A stretch of 8,316 nt of DNA from CAYFSC01 sp964345695 (GTDB lineage Bacteria; Bacteroidota; Rhodothermia; Rhodothermales; Salinibacteraceae). The stretch covers positions 1 to 8,316 of the forward strand of contig CAYFSC010000134.1 of the NCBI GenBank assembly GCA_964345695.1. Reading direction: 5' to 3'. This document shows positions 1 to 7,066 of the stretch, piece by piece (the stretch's first letter is position 1; each line of letters starts with the position of its first letter). The notes below the pieces were generated by a model. That model searched no databases, was not told where the DNA came from, and saw only the letters and a program-made list of their open reading frames with translations. The position numbers and the translations under genes were made by a program.

Positions 1-2
1 CT

Positions 3-365
3 TTCGGCCGGGCCGCCACGCCCATGAAGCGCTTCATGCTGAACCAGACGCGCGACAAGGACCTGATGCTGTTTATGGACATGGCGCAGATCGACGGGTT
101 CGACACGGTCGAAGACGTCCCGCTGTATGTGCTCGTTCCTGCCTTCGTGATCAGCGAGCTGCGCATCGCCTTCCAGATCGGCTTTATGATCTTCCTCCCG
201 TTCCTCATCGTGGACCTCATCGTAGCCAGCGTCCTGATGAGCATGGGCATGATGATGCTCCCGCCCGTTATGATCTCGCTGCCCATCAAGCTGCTTCTGT
301 TTGTCCTCACCGACGGCTGGTACCTCATCGTCGAGTCGGTGGTGCAGGGCTACATGGGCGGATAG
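3..365 (+). CDS. fliP: Flagellar export gate protein FliP, C-terminal part (5' end outside window)
   Basis: FliP forms the core ring of the FliP5-FliQ4-FliR1 export channel in the inner membrane of the flagellar basal body. About 120 codons are visible, roughly the C-terminal half of a protein usually near 245 residues. The frame is open to the left edge, so the ATG at 24 is an internal Met, not the start. Family landmarks are clear: MLNQTRDKDLMLF, then AFQIGFMIFLPFLIVDL and ASVLMSMGMMMLPP, which form the FliP signature and a membrane segment. The end, LPIKLLLFVLTDGW, is also typical. The stop is TAG at 363-365. fliQ follows after 42 bases in the same frame. The order fliP-fliQ-fliR is the usual one. 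What precedes it cannot be seen. Confidence 0.98.
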   Translation, partial: FGRAATPMKRFMLNQTRDKDLMLFMDMAQIDGFDTVEDVPLYVLVPAFVISELRIAFQIGFMIFLPFLIVDLIVASVLMSMGMMMLPPVMISLPIKLLLFVLTDGWYLIVESVVQGYMGG

Positions 366-407
366 CCTTGCCCCTCGCACGTTTTCTCCTCTTCCCCTTT
401 GGTTCTT

Positions 408-677
408 ATGAACATCGACGTTGCTCTTTTCTGGCTGAAAGAAGCCCTCCAGACCGGCCTGGTGGTCGTGGGACCGCTGCTGGGCGCCGCACTCGCCATC
501 GGCATTCTCGTCAGCCTCTTTCAGGCGGTCACCTCGATGCAGGAGATGACGCTGAGCTTCATCCCGAAGCTGCTGGTGATGGCGGCGGTCCTGTTCCTGC
601 TCGTGCCCTGGATGCTGCAGATGCTGACGGACTTTACCGTTCAGATTTTCTCGGCCATTCCTAGTGTCGCCCAGTAA
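408..677 (+). CDS. fliQ: Flagellar export gate protein FliQ
   Basis: FliQ is a small two-helix membrane protein that packs around FliP in the export channel. From ATG 408 it is 89 residues, the usual length for the family. Two hydrophobic segments lie at about residues 16-38 and 53-76. The loop between them, SLFQAVTSMQEMTLSFIPK, is the strongly conserved FliQ core. An in-frame TTG at 399 would add three residues (MVL), but ATG 408 gives the family-type start MNIDVALFWLKEAL and is preferred. Neither start has a Shine-Dalgarno sequence; the preceding bases are almost all C and T. The gene lies 42 bases after fliP and 24 bases before fliR, and all three are in the same frame. The stop is TAA. 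Confidence 0.97.
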   Translation: MNIDVALFWLKEALQTGLVVVGPLLGAALAIGILVSLFQAVTSMQEMTLSFIPKLLVMAAVLFLLVPWMLQMLTDFTVQIFSAIPSVAQ

Positions 678-701
678 TCGCGCCGTTCGTCCGGCCCTCG
701 C

Positions 702-1481
702 GTGATGCCTCTTCTGGATACGGAATACGTTCTGCGCGTTTTGCTCGTGTTCGTGCGGGTGAGCGGCCTGCTCGTCGCCGCCCCCGTGTTCGGCCAGCAG
801 ACCCTCCCCGTGCAGGTGCGCGTGCTGGCCGGCGCCCTCCTCGCCTACAGCGTGGCCGGCTTTGCCGACGGCCCCCTGCCAGACCACGTCACGCACAACG
901 TGGGCTTCGCGATGGTGCTGCTCGTAGAGGCCGGAACGGGTCTGCTCATGGGCTTCGCCGCCCGGCTGCTCTTCTGGGCGGTCGACTTCGCGGGGTCGAT
1001 CATGGGCTTTCAGATGGCGCTGAGCCTGGCGCAGACCTACAACCCGATGAGCGGCACGTCGTCCAACCCGCTGGGCCGCATCCTCTCGTACACGTTCCTC
1101 CTGGCCTTCCTCCTTGCCGACGGACACCACCTGCTGCTGCGAGCTCTCGTTCGCTCCTTCGAGGTTCTGCCGCTCGGCACGGCCCACCTCGCGGCCGGCG
1201 GACCGCTGCTGCTGGAGTACATGGGCGCCTTCTTCCGCATCGCCCTGCGGCTGTCGGCGCCGTTCCTGGTGATCCTGTTTCTGTCGGACGTCGCGCTCGG
1301 CATCTTTGCCCGCGTCATTCCGCAGGCCAACCTGTTTGCGCTGAGCCTGCCTGTGAAGCTGCTCATCGGTCTGAGCGTCTTCTTCCTGGTCATGCAGGGC
1401 CTGATCCCGTCGCTGCCGCCGCTGTTCGAGCGCATCGACCGGATGGTGCTGGAGATGATCGAGGCCATGACCCCGGCTTGA
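702..1481 (+). CDS. fliR: Flagellar export gate protein FliR
   Basis: FliR is the single-copy subunit that closes the FliP/FliQ channel assembly in the inner membrane. The product is 259 residues from GTG 702, or 258 from the adjacent ATG 705; E. coli FliR is about the same length. The start cannot be decided from sequence because the two codons are adjacent in frame and neither has a Shine-Dalgarno sequence. Roughly six hydrophobic segments are visible, at about residues 10-30, 38-54, 68-98, 127-147, 177-205 and 211-233. The most diagnostic stretch is DVALGIFARVIPQANLFALS at residues 196-215, followed by LPVKLLIGL. The stop is TGA followed by C. flhB begins 93 bases later in the same frame with no stop in between, which matters because FliR-FlhB fusions are known in some bacteria. 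Confidence 0.97.
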   Translation: MMPLLDTEYVLRVLLVFVRVSGLLVAAPVFGQQTLPVQVRVLAGALLAYSVAGFADGPLPDHVTHNVGFAMVLLVEAGTGLLMGFAARLLFWAVDFAGSIMGFQMALSLAQTYNPMSGTSSNPLGRILSYTFLLAFLLADGHHLLLRALVRSFEVLPLGTAHLAAGGPLLLEYMGAFFRIALRLSAPFLVILFLSDVALGIFARVIPQANLFALSLPVKLLIGLSVFFLVMQGLIPSLPPLFERIDRMVLEMIEAMTPA

Positions 1482-1491
1482 CGCCTCTGCT

Positions 1492-1545
1492 GGAAAACTT
1501 TTCCGTCGCGCTCCGCGCAGTCTTTTCCGAGGCGGCCCGTCGCGC
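1492..1545 (+). repeat. Small palindrome and direct repeats in the fliR-flhB spacer
   Basis: The 93-base spacer between fliR and flhB is the longest in the cluster and the only one with visible internal structure. GGAAAACTTTTCC at 1492-1504 is a 13-base palindrome with 6-base arms around one central C. CTTTTCCG occurs at 1498-1505 and again at 1522-1529. CCGTCGCGC occurs at 1503-1511 and again at 1537-1545. This could be an operator, an mRNA-processing site or chance in a GC-rich background. The AT-rich palindrome is the least expected part. No terminator T-run follows it and no clear promoter boxes surround it. Confidence 0.4.
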
Positions 1546-1574
1546 ATTGGTTCACGTACTGCCCGCTTCCCACC

Positions 1575-2639
1575 GTGAGCGAAGCCCAAGAGAAAACATT
1601 TGACCCGACCCCTCGTCGCCTCGAGAAGGCGCGCGAGAAGGGCAACGTCTTCCGATCGCAGGAGGTCGTGTCGGTGGGACTGCTAACGGCCGCCGTGGGC
1701 CTGATGGTGGTGGGCGGGGCCTTCGCCTTTTCCACCATGCAGGACATCACGGCCCGGCTCTTCTTGCAGGCCAACCAGACGCCGCTTAACATCCGCTCGG
1801 TGCCCACCATCCTCGCGGAGATCGGCCTGCAATTGGCTGGCGTGATGACCCCCTTTCTGGTGGTGCTCATGATGGCCGGCATCGGGCTGAACGTGGCGCA
1901 GTCCGGCTGGAACGTCTCCTTTAAGCCGGTTCAGCCCAAGTTCAGCCGCGTAAATCCCCTCAAGGGGTTGAAGCGCATATTCTCGTCGCGCGGTGCGTTC
2001 GGGACGCTTAAGGCTCTGATCAAGCTGGGCGCGGTGGGTCCGGTGGCGTACCTCGTGGGCCGGCGCGCCCTGCCCGACATCGTGGCCATGCACCGTCTTC
2101 CGCTCCCGGCTGCCCTCGAGAATGCCGCCGGATGGATGGTCGTGCTCCTCCTGCAGATGGTGGCGGCCCTGCTCGTGCTGGCGGCGCTCGACTTTGCTTA
2201 CGAGAAGTGGAAGTACAAGGAAGACCTGAAGATGACCAAGAAGGAGGTCGAGGACGAGCAGAAAGAGACCGAGGGCGACCCGCACCTCAAGAGCAAGCGG
2301 CGCGAGAAGGCCATGGAGATGTCGAAGCAGCCGCGCATGGACCACGCAGTGATGAAGTCGGATGTGGTCGTGACGAACCCGACGCACTACGCCATTGCCC
2401 TGCGCTACGACCCGGAGGAGGCCCCGGCGCCGCAGGTGCTCGTGAAAGGCATCCGGAAGCGCGCGCTGCACATCAAGCAGTTGGCGGCCGATCTCGGCGT
2501 GCCCACGGTCGAAAATCGGCCCTTGGCACACGCCTTGTATGACAGTGTGCCTGAGGAGCAGGAGATTCCCGAGGACCTCTATCCCGCCGTGGCCGCCGTG
2601 CTCGCCGAAGTGTACAGCGAGCGCAGCGGCGGCTACTAG
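1575..2639 (+). CDS. flhB: Flagellar export specificity switch protein FlhB
   Basis: FlhB is the export-gate subunit that switches secretion from rod/hook to filament substrates by cutting itself in its cytoplasmic domain. The protein has 354 residues, typical for the family. The N-terminus (KTFDPTPRRLEKAREKGNV) is the classic FlhB start. Four membrane segments lie near residues 32-53, 84-108, 145-163 and 185-205. The cytoplasmic linker carries EDEQKETEGDPHLKSKRR. The autocleavage motif NPTH is intact at residues 268-271 in the context VVVTNPTHYAIALRYD, so cleavage between Asn268 and Pro269 is expected. The end, VENRPLAHALYDSVPEEQEI, is also canonical. The start is GTG 1575: no ATG, GTG or TTG exists in this frame between the fliR stop and that codon. 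The stop is TAG. flhA follows after 42 bases. Confidence 0.98.
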   Translation: MSEAQEKTFDPTPRRLEKAREKGNVFRSQEVVSVGLLTAAVGLMVVGGAFAFSTMQDITARLFLQANQTPLNIRSVPTILAEIGLQLAGVMTPFLVVLMMAGIGLNVAQSGWNVSFKPVQPKFSRVNPLKGLKRIFSSRGAFGTLKALIKLGAVGPVAYLVGRRALPDIVAMHRLPLPAALENAAGWMVVLLLQMVAALLVLAALDFAYEKWKYKEDLKMTKKEVEDEQKETEGDPHLKSKRREKAMEMSKQPRMDHAVMKSDVVVTNPTHYAIALRYDPEEAPAPQVLVKGIRKRALHIKQLAADLGVPTVENRPLAHALYDSVPEEQEIPEDLYPAVAAVLAEVYSERSGGY

Positions 2640-2681
2640 ACCTCCCATCGCTGTTTCTGTATTCCCAACCGTTTCCTTCCC

Positions 2682-4871
2682 TTGCCCACTGCGACTGTCT
2701 CTTCCACCGCGACGGACCCCGAGAGCGGGCTGCTCAACACGGGGATGCTCAACAGCGAGGTCCTCGTGGCCACGGCTGTGGTGGGCGTGCTGTTTGTCAT
2801 GGTGGTGCCGCTGCCCAGCTTCCTGCTGGACCTCCTCCTCGCGGCTGACATCGCCCTCAGCCTGGGCGTGCTCCTGACGGCCTTCTACGCCAACCGGCCC
2901 CTGGAATTTGCCATCTTTCCGGGACTGCTGCTCATTACGACGCTCTTTCGCCTGTCCCTGAACGTGGCATCGACGCGGCTCATCCTGGGGGAAGCCAAGG
3001 CCGGGGCGCTCATCTCGGCGTTCGGCGAGTTTGTCGTCGCGGGTAATTACGTGGTCGGGGCGATTATTTTTCTCGTCCTCGTCATCATCAACTTTGTGGT
3101 CATTACCAAGGGCTCGAGCCGCATCGCCGAGGTCGCTGCCCGGTTTACGCTCGATGCCCTTCCGGGCAAGCAGATGGCGATCGACGCCGACCTCAACTCC
3201 GGCCTCATCGATGAGGCCGAAGCGCGCCGCCGCCGCGAGGAGGTGACCGAAGAGGCCGACTTCTACGGCGCCATGGACGGCGCCAGCAAGTTTGTCCGAG
3301 GCGACGCCATCGCCGGCATCTTGATCACGGCGATCAACATTATCGGTGGGCTCATCATCGGCGTGACGCAGCACGGCATGCCCATGGCGGAGGCGGCCGG
3401 GACGTTCACGCTCCTCTCGATCGGCGACGGGCTCGTCTCTCAGATCCCGGCCCTTCTGATCTCCACTGCGGCCGGCATCATCGTCTCCCGCGCCAGCGGC
3501 CACGGCGATACCCTCGCCAGCGACATGCGCAGCCAGCTTCTCGACAAGCCGCCCCCGCTGCTCATCACCGGCACGTTCCTCACCATTATGGGCCTCATTC
3601 CTGGGCTGCCCCTTCTTCCGTTCTGGTTGCTGGGCGGCGGCATTCTTCTGCTGTGGTACTCTCGCAGGCAGGAGGAGCGTGAGGCGGCCCGGGCCGAGGC
3701 CGCCCGTCAGGAAGCCGAAGAGGCCGCGCAGGAGCCGGAGGACGAACCCGCCGACCTGCTGCTGGTGGACCCGCTGGAGCTTGAGATCGGGTACGGACTC
3801 ATCGCCCTCGTCGACCCCGACCAGGGCGGCGACCTTCTCGAGCGCGTGAAGATGCTGCGCAAGCAACTGGCGCTGGAGCTCGGCATCGTCATCCCACCCG
3901 TCCGCATTCGCGACAACGTCGAGATGGGCTCGAACGACTACGTCATCAAGCTGCGTGGCAACCCCATCGGCGAGGGCGAGGTCATGCCCGGCTACCAGCT
4001 GGCGCTCCTGCCCGAGGACGTGGAGGAGGCTCCCTCCGGCATCCGGGTGGAAGACCCGACCTTCGGACTGCCGGCCGTGTGGGTCGCCGAGCGCAACCTG
4101 TCGGAAGCCGAGCAGATGGGCCTCACCCTCATCGAGCCGCCCGCCGTGGTCACGACGCATCTGCTCGAAGAGCTGCGCAAGAACGCCCACCGCCTCCTGG
4201 ATCGGCAGGAGGTCAAGAAGCTGCTCGACAAGGTCAAGGAAACGGCGCCGGCCCTCGTCGACGAACTGGTTCCCGACCTCCTCTCGCTGGGCAGCATTCA
4301 GAAGGTGCTCAAGCGCCTGCTGGAGGAGCGCATCCCGATCCGCGACCTCGTTACCATCCTCGAAGCGCTGGCCGACCACGCCCCCCAGACCCAGACGGTG
4401 GACGTGCTCACCGAGTACTGCCGTGCGGCGCTGGCACCGACCATCACCCGCGAGTTTGCCGGCCCCGACGAGCGGCTGCAGGCCTTCGTGCTCGATCCGG
4501 TGCTGGAGCAACACCTCTTGGAGCAGGCCGAAAACGGACAGCTCAACGCGAATACCCTCGGCCTGCAACCGGAGCGCGCCGAGGCGCTCATCCAGGCGGT
4601 GGATCAGAAAGCGAAGCACCTCATCGGCAACAATCGCGCGCCCGTGCTCCTGACGTCGCCGGTTCTGCGTGCCACCGTTTACCGGTTCCTGGCGCCGATG
4701 CTGTCCGACATCACCGTGTTGTCATACAACGATTTGACGCCGGAAGCCCCTGTCGACGTGGTCGACCAGGTCAGCATCCCCTCCGAGGCGTCCGGCCCGT
4801 CGCCCCTGGGCGGCGGCTCCACGGTCGGCACGCCGTCTTCCCCCGCCGCCGAAGCCCCCGTGGCCCCATAA
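2682..4871 (+). CDS. flhA: Flagellar export gate and substrate-docking protein FlhA
   Basis: FlhA forms the nonameric export platform, couples the proton motive force to secretion and docks chaperone-substrate complexes. It has 729 residues against about 690-700 usually. About eight membrane segments fill residues 26-327. The FHIPEP-family signature runs from RIAEVAARFTLDALPGKQMA at residue 147 to DADLNSG; KFVRGDAIAG (203-212) includes the conserved Asp208. An Ala/Glu-rich charged linker (328-360) leads to the cytoplasmic docking domain (about 361-695). After VLSYNDLTPEAPVDVVDQVSI, where family members normally end, an extra tail rich in Ser, Pro, Gly and Ala covers about 700-729. The likely start is TTG 2682, which follows a C/T-rich tract like those before the other genes. 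ATG 2745 is an alternative that would still retain the first membrane segment. The stop is TAA. flhF lies 27 bases downstream in the same frame. Confidence 0.98.
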   Translation: MPTATVSSTATDPESGLLNTGMLNSEVLVATAVVGVLFVMVVPLPSFLLDLLLAADIALSLGVLLTAFYANRPLEFAIFPGLLLITTLFRLSLNVASTRLILGEAKAGALISAFGEFVVAGNYVVGAIIFLVLVIINFVVITKGSSRIAEVAARFTLDALPGKQMAIDADLNSGLIDEAEARRRREEVTEEADFYGAMDGASKFVRGDAIAGILITAINIIGGLIIGVTQHGMPMAEAAGTFTLLSIGDGLVSQIPALLISTAAGIIVSRASGHGDTLASDMRSQLLDKPPPLLITGTFLTIMGLIPGLPLLPFWLLGGGILLLWYSRRQEEREAARAEAARQEAEEAAQEPEDEPADLLLVDPLELEIGYGLIALVDPDQGGDLLERVKMLRKQLALELGIVIPPVRIRDNVEMGSNDYVIKLRGNPIGEGEVMPGYQLALLPEDVEEAPSGIRVEDPTFGLPAVWVAERNLSEAEQMGLTLIEPPAVVTTHLLEELRKNAHRLLDRQEVKKLLDKVKETAPALVDELVPDLLSLGSIQKVLKRLLEERIPIRDLVTILEALADHAPQTQTVDVLTEYCRAALAPTITREFAGPDERLQAFVLDPVLEQHLLEQAENGQLNANTLGLQPERAEALIQAVDQKAKHLIGNNRAPVLLTSPVLRATVYRFLAPMLSDITVLSYNDLTPEAPVDVVDQVSIPSEASGPSPLGGGSTVGTPSSPAAEAPVAP

Positions 4872-4898
4872 CTCTGCCCGACGACCCCGTACGTTCCC

Positions 4899-6206
4899 AT
4901 GAATGTCAAAACCCTGACCGGTTCCAGCATCCAGTCGGCCCTTGCAAAGGCCCGCGACGAGCTGGGCGACCACGTCGTGCTGATGGAGTCGAAGCCCGCG
5001 ACCGACGAGGAGCCCGCCCGAATCACCGTCATGGTGGACGAGCCGGCCCCTGCGTCTTCGCCCACGCCGCGGCGGGTTCCTGTTTCGTCGAGCGCCGCTT
5101 CCACGCCCCCGGCCTCGGTGGCGTCCTCGCGTCACGGTCGCTCCGAGACATCGCCGGGGGCCCGCGGCTTTGGCTACGGCTCCCAGTCCGACAACGGTCG
5201 CTCTGCGCCGGGCTCCGGCGCCGATGCAGACTTCGGCGACGCCCTCGCGCGCCAGCACAAAACGGGACGCGGACGGCTCTTCCCGACGTCGGGCGACGCG
5301 GAGGCCCGCGGGTCCGGTTCGTCCTCCCGCGAGGAGGCGCTTGAGGCCCAACTGAAACTGCTCAACGATCGCCTGGATGGAATGGAGCGCCGCTTCGGCG
5401 GGGCCATCATCGGGTCGGGACAGCGGTGGACGGCGCATCCGCTGTTCGGCGCGCTTCTGGACCAGGGCATGCGCCCCGGGACCGTTACCACGCTGTTCGA
5501 ACAGCTGGTCGAGCGCGGCCATGACCCGGAAACCACTGACTCGGACGAGTTGCGCTGGGCTCTCGCGCAGGTGTTGTGCAAGCGCCTTCGGGTATCCGCG
5601 CCCCGGCACAGCAGCGGAGCTCTCGTGATGATCGGACCCGGCGGCGTCGGCAAGACCTCGCTCCTCCTCAAGCTGGCCACCCATCAAAGCTTTTACGGCC
5701 GGCGCGACCCCACGGTGATCCATCTCCTCCCTCAAGACGAACCGACCGCCTACCAGAACCCGACGGCTCTCTATCGCCGCTTCGGGATCCCGGTGCAAAA
5801 CGTAGGGAACGAGGAGGAAATGGTGCACGCTCTCGACCGCGTGCAGCACCTGGGCCAGGTCCTAATCGATACCCCGCCGATGCCGCTTCCGCTCAAGAGT
5901 GCAGGCCCGGTGTTGCAGCATTACGCTCGCCTGCTTCGTCCCCTCATGCCGCTGGACGTCCACCTCGTCCTGAGCGCCACTCATGCCTTCGATTGCTTCG
6001 ACGAAGCCGCTCTTCACGATCTGCCCGTGCCCCCCGGTGCTCTGGCAATCACGCGGCTCGACGAGATGCACCAGTGGGGGCGCATCGTGGAGTGGTTCAT
6101 GACGCTCGATCTCCCCGTGCAGTTTGTCTCCGACAGTCCCCGCGTTCCCGACGGGGCCCACGCCTTCTCTGCCACGTGGTTCGTGGAAGAAATGATGGGC
6201 CTGTAG
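4899..6206 (+). CDS. flhF: FlhF-like SRP-type GTPase with degenerate G motifs
   Basis: FlhF is the SRP-family GTPase that marks where a flagellum is built and recruits early components. The product has 435 residues from ATG 4899. Residues 1-48 form the FlhF B domain (MNVKTLTGSSIQSALAKARD, then ELGDHVVLME). Residues 49-145 are a disordered Ser/Pro/Gly/Arg-rich linker. The N domain is at about 146-235 and the G domain from about 240. The P-loop GPGGVGKT (246-253) is intact, LVLSAT (356-361) matches the family, and TRLDE (385-389) stands for the usual TKLDE. However, DTAGR is replaced by DTPPM (324-328), no DTYRxxAxEQL motif is present where it should lie (about 277-296), and the usual TGQxVPxD is VSDSPRVPDG. 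Position, B domain and overall alignment support FlhF; normal GTP hydrolysis is doubtful. It sits directly before flhG as usual. Confidence 0.92.
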   Translation: MNVKTLTGSSIQSALAKARDELGDHVVLMESKPATDEEPARITVMVDEPAPASSPTPRRVPVSSSAASTPPASVASSRHGRSETSPGARGFGYGSQSDNGRSAPGSGADADFGDALARQHKTGRGRLFPTSGDAEARGSGSSSREEALEAQLKLLNDRLDGMERRFGGAIIGSGQRWTAHPLFGALLDQGMRPGTVTTLFEQLVERGHDPETTDSDELRWALAQVLCKRLRVSAPRHSSGALVMIGPGGVGKTSLLLKLATHQSFYGRRDPTVIHLLPQDEPTAYQNPTALYRRFGIPVQNVGNEEEMVHALDRVQHLGQVLIDTPPMPLPLKSAGPVLQHYARLLRPLMPLDVHLVLSATHAFDCFDEAALHDLPVPPGALAITRLDEMHQWGRIVEWFMTLDLPVQFVSDSPRVPDGAHAFSATWFVEEMMGL

Positions 6207-6243
6207 CTCCTTTCCCGTTCTCTCCTGTTTCCACCGTTGTCCG

Positions 6244-7011
6244 ATGGAAGTCACCTCCAACATTCTCACCTTTGCCAGCGGCAAAGGAGGCGTTGGCAAG
6301 AGCGTCGTGGCCGCCAACCTGGCCGAGGCCCTGGCGCGCGACGGCCACCGTGTGGCGCTCGTCGACGCCGACTTCGGGCAGAGCGCCAGCCCCGTGCTTC
6401 TGAACGAGTCGCCCGCGGCGACCGTCCTGGACGCCATGCAGGGCGAGGCGCCGCTCGACGAGGCCCTCCACGAGACCGAGGCCGGGCTGACTCTGGTCCA
6501 GGCCGCCGATCGGCCCAGTGCATCCGGCGCCTGGGAAGCCGACCTGTACGCCGCCCTGGACGACCTGACCGAGCGCCTCCGCATCAGTCACGATCACGTT
6601 CTGGTTGATGCCCCCGCCGGGACCACCGGTCCCGTGCGCTGGGCCCTCGACCGGGCCGACCTGGGCGTTCTCGTGCTGGTCGGAGAGCCCACGGCGGTCG
6701 CCGATGCCTACCGCCTGGCCAAGCTCCTATGGACGGCCGACCCCGACTATCCACTCGCGACCGTAATCAACTACGCCGAGGATCCGGCAGATGCCGAGAG
6801 CATCGCGGAGCGGTTCGGCGCCGTCACTTCGCGCTTTCTGGATGACGTGCCGCGCTTCCTGGGATGGGTGCCCTACGCCCACGCAATCCGCCAGTCGGTG
6901 TCCAGGCAAACCCCGGCCGTGCGCTCTGCTGGCCCCGTCCGCGAGGCCTTTGCCGAATTGGCCCGCACCGTTGCCCGCGGGCATCACGCGCTGTCGCCGG
7001 TTCTCTCCTAG
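6244..7011 (+). CDS. flhG: FlhG/MinD-like ATPase, short N-terminus
   Basis: FlhG (YlxH/FleN) is a MinD-type ATPase that limits flagellar number and partners FlhF. The 255-residue product has the deviant Walker A motif SGKGGVGKS (12-20) with the signature Lys14 and Lys19. It also has switch I-type VALVDADFGQSASPVLL (37-53) and Walker B-like HVLVDAPAGTTGPV (118-131). The last 25 residues could form the usual membrane-targeting helix, but this is uncertain. Well-studied FlhG proteins have 20 or more residues before Walker A, including a DQAxxLR motif that activates FlhF. Here only 11 residues precede SGKGG and the motif is absent. The frame upstream of ATG 6244 runs to a TGA at 6193 with no other start codon, so the short N-terminus is real unless there is a sequence error. 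The gene lies 37 bases after flhF and is out of its frame. A generic MinD/ParA assignment is less likely because of the neighbours. Confidence 0.92.
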   Translation: MEVTSNILTFASGKGGVGKSVVAANLAEALARDGHRVALVDADFGQSASPVLLNESPAATVLDAMQGEAPLDEALHETEAGLTLVQAADRPSASGAWEADLYAALDDLTERLRISHDHVLVDAPAGTTGPVRWALDRADLGVLVLVGEPTAVADAYRLAKLLWTADPDYPLATVINYAEDPADAESIAERFGAVTSRFLDDVPRFLGWVPYAHAIRQSVSRQTPAVRSAGPVREAFAELARTVARGHHALSPVLS

Positions 7012-7066
7012 CCTCAACCTACTTTCCGATCCTTTCTCTTTCTCGAAGAACGACTGCGTTGCTGTC

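Noticed and set aside
1683..4619. A 978-codon open frame on the - strand opposite flhB and flhA.
   Set aside because: It is codon-aligned antisense to flhB and flhA. In GC-rich genes the codons TTA, CTA and TCA are rare, so the complementary frame rarely meets a stop. The translation is rich in Arg, His, Gln and Gly without recognisable domains, and both + strand genes are certain.
4079..5344. A 421-codon + strand open frame bridging flhA and flhF.
   Set aside because: It is a shifted-frame shadow of two well-supported genes, with an Arg/Pro/Gly/Ala-dominated translation and no motif.
5576..6403. A 275-codon + strand open frame spanning the end of flhF and the start of flhG.
   Set aside because: It is out of frame with both recognised genes and its composition (Arg, Pro, Ala, Ser) is that of a frame-shifted GC-rich gene.
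6791..7066. Upstream extension of the small membrane protein to a start at 6791.
   Set aside because: The extension lies almost entirely inside flhG in another frame and has a low-complexity Pro/Arg/Ser translation. ATG 7067 fits the spacing and leader pattern of the neighbours.
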